A DNA stretch of 64,000 nucleotides, taken from Zizania palustris. Taxonomy: Eukaryota; Streptophyta; Magnoliopsida; Poales; Poaceae. The stretch covers positions 24,359,903 to 24,423,902 of the forward strand of contig JAAALK010000081.1 of the NCBI GenBank assembly GCA_019279435.1, written 5' to 3'. The notes below the pieces were generated by a model. The model was not told the DNA's origin. It saw nothing but the letters and a program-made list of their open reading frames with translations, and did no database searches. Shown here in pieces: positions 58,834 through 64,000 of the stretch. The first letter of the stretch is position 1. Every line of letters starts with the position of its first letter. The position numbers were made by a program, and so were the translations under genes.

Positions 58834-61800
58834 GTAACTATCATCATATCATCGATCTAGATCATTTTTTAATCAGCCTATGTTCATATAGGTCTATCTG
58901 GGGTGATCATTTTTTAATCTAGCTTAATTAGCTAGGAGCGAGCGAGAAAATCAGTGAGATGTTCAGAGGCTCGAATGAACATCGATCTAGATAGATAGCT
59001 GCAGGTTTTCTGATTATATATCTTGTTTTTGGCTCTGGAATTAACGGACAAGGTCTATAAGTGAGGATTCTCTCAAGAGGTACGTGAGCTACGCGAGCGA
59101 GAGCTGCATCCAGGAGCTCCTCGCCGCGTCTGACTCCGGCGGCGGCCATGGCGGCGACGGCGTCGGCGGCGTCGGCGCCGCCGCCGGCGACGACGGGTGG
59201 AAGGTGCTGGCCTACTGCAACGGCGTGGAGATATCGAAGCGGCGGTCCGGGGCGGCGCACGTGTTCCGGAGCCGGTGGCTGCTGCACGCCGTCTCGCCGC
59301 GGCAGTTCATGGCCGTCGCCAACGCCGTCGACGCCGCCAAGGTGCGCCGCTCTAATTAATTTTACTTTCATTAAAGCCTGGGAAAAGGTAGCTACCTCTG
59401 GTTAATCTCATCATTAAAAGAGAAAAAACGAAGCTTTCGGTAAATTAAAGATGATAATTTGCAAAAGTTATGTTTTTTAAAAAACTTGTTAATTAGGATT
59501 TAGAATAGAACACGTTGTATTTTTCTCAAGATTTATTTAATTTAATTATATTAGTCGATGTGATTTTCGCCAATATATAATCAAAACTGAATAATTACCA
59601 ACTGTGGTCAAATTAATTACTCTCTTCATCTAAAAATCTTCTACTTTTTTCTAAAAATTTTCTACATATTTATAGTTTACCTAGACTCAAGTACGTATTA
59701 AATTAGCTTCGTTTATAGCGCTAACCATATAGTTTAATTTTATGTACAGTATACAATAGTAGTACTATTTAATGTATTAGAATGAATAGATGAGAAATTT
59801 AATGTAATAGTAATGCTATTTAATGTATTAGGAAAGATTTTAGTAAAAGCAAGCGGTGACAGTAAATTAAAATCTATTATTACCGCGTACTGGTGAGTAA
59901 ATTAAGCTAATTAATGCATGTCCCGTGATCCGCCGGCCAGCCTAACGCACCGTACTGCCGACCGTATATATGTACGTACTTTTGTTAACCTCGTGATTCG
60001 TAAAAAGACTCGTATAAATCTACCGTGTATCGTATAATTCTACCGTGTATGAAGCGAATTGCCATTAGCTGTAGTTACAATTACAACGAGCAAAACTAAG
60101 AGGCTAAATTTTCCGTGTAATATTCGGTTGTTAATTACAAGTATTAAATATGAGCAAATTATAAAAATAATTGTAGAACCCTATGCTAAGTTACGCGACA
60201 AAATCTATTAAACATAATTAATTCATGATTTGACAATGTGGTGCTACCGTAAAAGTGTGCTAATGATGAATTGATTAAGCTTAATAGATTCGTCTCGCGA
60301 ATTAGCTTAGGGTTTTCGTAATTAGTATTATAATTAACTCATATTTAATCCTCCTAATTAATATCCGAACATCCGACGTGAAAATGACTAAAATTTATCC
60401 CTAACTATAGGGTTTATTTAGGAAGCTTCTCAATCGAATTAGATTTTGGATCAAGCTTATAAATCAAACAGATCAACACAAATTCTGATTATATTCAAAA
60501 TATGAACCACAAAGCTGCTAAAATAATAGCTAATATATATATATATATATATATATACACGGAATCGCTATTCTACACCACGTGTATAGAATATCTATTC
60601 TACACCGACTACTTTTAGTAGTTGCAGTAGAATAGCAATTGAGTACTATTCTATACCACGTGTGTAGAATAACTATTCTGCACCGATCACTTTCAGTAGT
60701 AGTTTTTCTCGGTAGAATAACAATTGAGTACTACTTTTTTCTCAGTAGTAGATTTTTCAGTAGAATAGTTATGCTACACCCGTAGTGTAGGATAGCATTT
60801 ATATATATATATATGTATGTATATATGGCTAACTAGTGCTCACGGGATAGTGTTTTTCACTGTGCAATTGTTAATGAAACCCTAGTCATCACGGCACTGA
60901 CCACATCGCACGCATGCAACAAATTTCGTGCAAGTTGTCTACACGCATAATGTCGCCAGATTGACACCTGACACCATCACAAATGGTTCCCAATTCAATA
61001 TCGGGTTAATTGATTATGTTATTGGTGTGTTAATAATAAATAAAGGTCATCACAATTATTGACAGTGATATGTATGCAATTTTTAAAAATTATAATGATA
61101 TGTGAGTAATTTTTCTTTGAATATTAAGGACAAACACTCTTCAGAGAGAATCTGATGTAGCAAGAAAATTAAAAAGAATAGAAAACGAAGAAAAGAAATG
61201 AATTGAACTAGAAGGAGAGAGAAATAAGGGACATGTATAAAAAAATTTTACCGTGAACTTCTATTAAGAAATTAAGGTTGATAGTATAGTTTACAGAGAT
61301 AGTGTCTTGCGGATATAAGACATCATCTAACAACCATCAGTTAGGATTGGCCTAAAGACATCAACATTGTCCCAAGTAATATCTGTTTTTAATTAAGTAT
61401 TGTTTGTTAACTATTGCTGACTATGATCTCAAATAGATAACATACTAAAATGTATGCAATTAAATCTCAAAATGTTTAAATCGTAAAATTTTATATATAA
61501 GAAATATATTTGTCTCAAAAATGTTTGCCTGTAATTATATTTTCAGTACACTATTAGAAAAAACAATATAGAAACATACAGTACACTTTAATAAATAACA
61601 GAAATAATAATAACTAAACCTATATAAGTTATATACATTAATACATCAAACATCGTTTGTTTATTTGATAATATTGAAAATTTCTCGCGTGCCATTACGA
61701 TTAGGATGAGAAGTAAAATTTACTCTCTATATTCCAAAACATAATTAGTTTTAAGCTTGATTAAGTAGATTAGTAAGAAAACAATACTATACACATAACT

Positions 61801-64000
61801 AGTCTAAAAATAGTTAGCAATGTGTAATATAGAACAAGTATAATATTTTTAAAATAAAAGTTATCTTTTACCAATACTATTATATTTAGAATAAATTTTA
61901 ACTTAAAACTAACCTAAGAGACACGGTAACATCAAACGAGATCCTCCACGGTCGTCCTCTCCAGATCCATCGGATTTCGATCCGACATGTGTGGAAGGGT
62001 ACCCCGCACCGAACGATACGAATCGTGACTCGATTCGGTAACATGCGTGAGACGAGAGCTAGGCAGACATGTATGCATGAGATTGCGAACCCACAAGTAC
62101 ATGCCAAATCATTTGGCACTTGGTGATCAGGAAAAAATAGAGACGATGGAGATAAGACAGAGGGCGATACGAGGATGCATGATTAATTAGATGCATGATT
62201 AATTAGATAGATGCATCATGCATGTGCCCGTCAGATCACAGAGAAATTACATTAATTAATTAGACACGCATGAGCAATTGAGCATGAGCATGTGTGTGCT
62301 GATTTAGGGGGAGTGTTTGGATTCAGGGACTAAATTTTAGTCCGTGTCATATCGAATGTTTCGACATTAATTTGAAGTACTAAACGTGAACTAATTATAA
62401 AAATAATTACAGAATCGGAGACTAAACCGCGAGACGATTTTTTTAAGCCTAATTAATCCATAATTAGCAAATGTTTACTGTAGCATCACATTCTCAAATC
62501 GTGGTGTAATTAGACTTATTAGATTCGTCTCGTGAATAATCCTCTGATTATAAATGAGTTTTGTAAATAATATACATTTAATACTCTAAAATAGTATTTA
62601 AACATTTGACGTGATCCCAATCTAAACACCCCCTTAATTAACAGCATTCGAAACCCACATTGCATGTGAGCTCACGTGGAGCCACATGCCCAACCTTGCG
62701 TAATTAACGTGAACTTGTTTAACGGCTAATTAAGGTGGCTAGCCTGTCAGGTCCTTCATTTCCAGTCTTAATTATTAGCTGTGACCGAACGAAATGGACG
62801 TACGTGTCAGATGTGATTATTAGGGTTCAATTTGTTTTCTCTTTACATGGCTCCCAGATGAATTGTATTTGGAAGCAATTTCTAATTAATGTTTAATTTG
62901 AGTGGAACGAGACGTGAGTATCTAGTACCGGATCCTTTTAGAATTTCAATTGAGTGTGTTAGAACAAGAGCGGAATTCAAATAAACCTAGCTTGGTCTGA
63001 GGATCGAGATTACGTGTGTTTTTAATAGAAATTTATATTATTTACCCACAAATAGCTAAGCGACGTGAACAAATATTATATTTAACTGTTTTATACCGTG
63101 GAGATATAAGGTCTGTTTGTTTTGGCTTTGGATTATAAAAATTCAGCTTATAAAAAAACTAGATTCCACCAATTTACTGGAGTGTTATAATCTGTACTCT
63201 AGATTATAATAAGCTGGCATAATAAGTTACTCTATTTGTTTTCAGCCTACGGAAAAAAACTGGATTGTTATAATCCAAACCTGAAACAAACAAACATGAC
63301 CGTAATAAGATTGAAAATTATTGTTTGTACACAAGGGGAAAAGCAAGAGAGCAAAAACCCCTTTGAAATTATTGGTCCCAAATCAACCATTTTATATGTT
63401 TGGGATGGCCAGAATTAGATTAATTAATGCAGCTAATTATGCTTTTCGCTAATATGTGGTACTTAAGCAGTGAGAAATGAGCCATGTATGGACCCAGATA
63501 GGCAGATAGTTACTAGACCAGCAGTCAATCGAATAGGAAATAACTTAATTACTAGAATAATTAAAAAGTGTATGCAAGCATGAATGGATTTGGCATGTTA
63601 TCTTTAAATTAAAATTTGACCATAAATATTTTTTACAATAATGCTATTTTAATATAATGTTACTATCAGAAAATCTTAACTATAAAGTAGATTAAAATTT
63701 AATTTTAAATTAAAGCTAAGTTACTCGTATCCTTTCACAATTGATCTCTTTTTTTAAAGCAAAAACTCTCTATTTATAATTATATGTAAAATGCAGTCGG
63801 GTTTAATTACATTGGAATTACGTATTAATCACCGTCTAATTAAATTTGTGGTTAATTTGTTGAATTAAATCTTGGATTTATTCGATGTTGCAGCAGTGGG
63901 AGTCTGACCTGGTGGACGCGACGTACATCAAGGAGCTAGGCGACGACCTGAGCATCATCCACCTCAGGCTAGGCGACGCCTCCAAGCGCGCGCGGCCGGC
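58775..64000 (+). CDS. START-domain lipid-binding protein, 3' end beyond the window
   Basis: Exons 58775-58833, 59053-59341 and 63894 onward join in frame. Exon 1 gives MSSAGGPSPAASPPVCSRS and two bases of a Trp codon. Exon 2 begins (W)SISEDSLKRYVSYASESC and contains GWKVLAYCNGVEISKR and SPRQFMAVANAVDAAK. Exon 3 begins QWESDLVDATYIKELGDDLS. Order and motifs match a START domain, the hydrophobic-pocket fold that binds lipids or sterols. If the unseen end matches the copy at 37160-37687, the protein would have about 291 residues, essentially a START domain alone. The substrate is unknown. Intron 2 is 4.5 kb and contains MITEs and the right arm of the inverted duplication. Confidence 0.85.
59053..59341 (+). 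CDS. START gene exon 2
   Basis: A 289-nt exon after GGACAAG, ending GCCGCCAAG/GTGCGC. It encodes the N-terminal half of the START domain with a Gly-rich insert (GGGHGGDGVGGVGAAAG). Confidence 0.88.
60150..60420. mobile_element. Degenerate MITE related to the 39180/62307 element
   Basis: Shares the block order TTAATTCATGATTTGACAAT, GGTGCTAC and AGATTCGTCTCGCGA with the Tourist-like MITE but is more diverged. It lies in START intron 2. Confidence 0.45.
60534..60812. mobile_element. Micron-like element in (TA)n, copy C
   Basis: Flanked by (TA)n at 60534-60555 and 60800-60812. It contains CTATTCTACACCACGTGT and CGTAGTGTAGGATAGC inverted ends and AGTAGTAGATTTTTC internal motifs shared with copy B. 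It lies in START intron 2. Confidence 0.65.
62307..62633. mobile_element. Tourist-like MITE shared by both arms (right copy)
   Basis: 327-bp inverted counterpart of 39180-39507, flanked by TTA, with about eight differences from it. Confidence 0.75.
63110..63302. mobile_element. 193-bp Tourist-like MITE (right arm only)
   Basis: Ends GGTCTGTTTGTTTTGG and AACAAACATGACCG are inverted repeats, flanked by TAA (63107-63109 and 63303-63305). The left arm has the uninterrupted GATATAATAAG site. Internal GGATTATAA / TTATAATCC blocks resemble repeats in the 8-11 kb duplication. Confidence 0.82.

Larger units (their letters stand above)
61110..64000 (+). repeat. Right arm of the START inverted duplication
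   Basis: Reverse complement of about 40742 down to 37580. Homology starts at GAATATTAAGGACAAACACTC (matching the last bases before the gap) and continues through intron 2 into exon 3 to the window end. Confidence 0.9.

Noticed and set aside
61898..62119. 73-codon minus-strand ORF with Cys-rich start
   Set aside because: It lies in START intron 2, and the homologous left-arm sequence near 39730-39900 has an indel that breaks the frame.

Overview
The window is plant nuclear DNA, almost certainly from a rice (Oryza) species. The genes have introns, the intergenic DNA is AT-rich with GC-rich grass-type coding exons, and there are many grass-type MITEs, Pack-MULEs and LTR retrotransposons. The order ZF-HD homeobox gene, ANTH gene, Alfin-like PHD gene recalls a segment of rice chromosome 11 (OsZHD4 and an ALFIN-LIKE gene). 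That placement is from memory and is not proven here. A run of exactly 1000 N (40743-41742) is a scaffold gap, so the order across it is provisional.

Four protein-coding loci are well supported. (1) A single-exon ZF-HD transcription factor (1511-2623, minus). (2) A single-exon ANTH-domain clathrin-assembly protein (16074-17330, minus). (3) A five-exon Alfin1-like PHD-finger histone reader (20849-32730, minus), whose 252-residue protein can be traced exon by exon through introns swollen by transposons. (4) A START-domain lipid-binding protein (58775 to beyond the window, plus), with exons 1-2 and the beginning of exon 3 present. A second copy of its exon 3 lies at 37160-37687 on the opposite strand. 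It is part of an inverted duplication of at least 2.9 kb whose arms are 37160-40742 and about 61110-64000.

Layout: 1-5500 is the ZF-HD gene and its upstream DNA, interrupted by a 1.2-kb Pack-MULE that carries a captured gene fragment. 5.5-16 kb is gene-free and MITE-rich, with a 1.6-kb tandem duplication. 16-17.4 kb is the ANTH gene. 20.8-32.8 kb is the Alfin-like gene; intron 3 holds gypsy and copia remnants and intron 2 holds a hAT element. 33-37 kb is gene-poor. 37.2-40.7 kb is the left START arm, followed by the gap. 41.7-47.3 kb is a gypsy element with a 3.2-kb LTR inserted into another LTR element. 50.4-52.1 kb is a second MULE. 53.1-53.5 kb is a probable solo LTR. 55.3-57.6 kb is a giant fold-back inverted repeat. 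57.6-60.8 kb holds TA-microsatellite-nested elements around the START gene start, followed by the right START arm.

The loci do not form an obvious pathway. The strongest signals beyond ordinary annotation are: the Pack-MULE whose two TIRs supply the start and stop codons of a chimeric ORF, next to a ZF-HD gene; the START inverted duplication with reciprocal MITE empty sites; the 2.3-kb fold-back element; and a regularly phased array of 15-bp palindromes upstream of the TATA box of a copia-type LTR. No tRNA, rRNA, CRISPR array or known microRNA was recognised.
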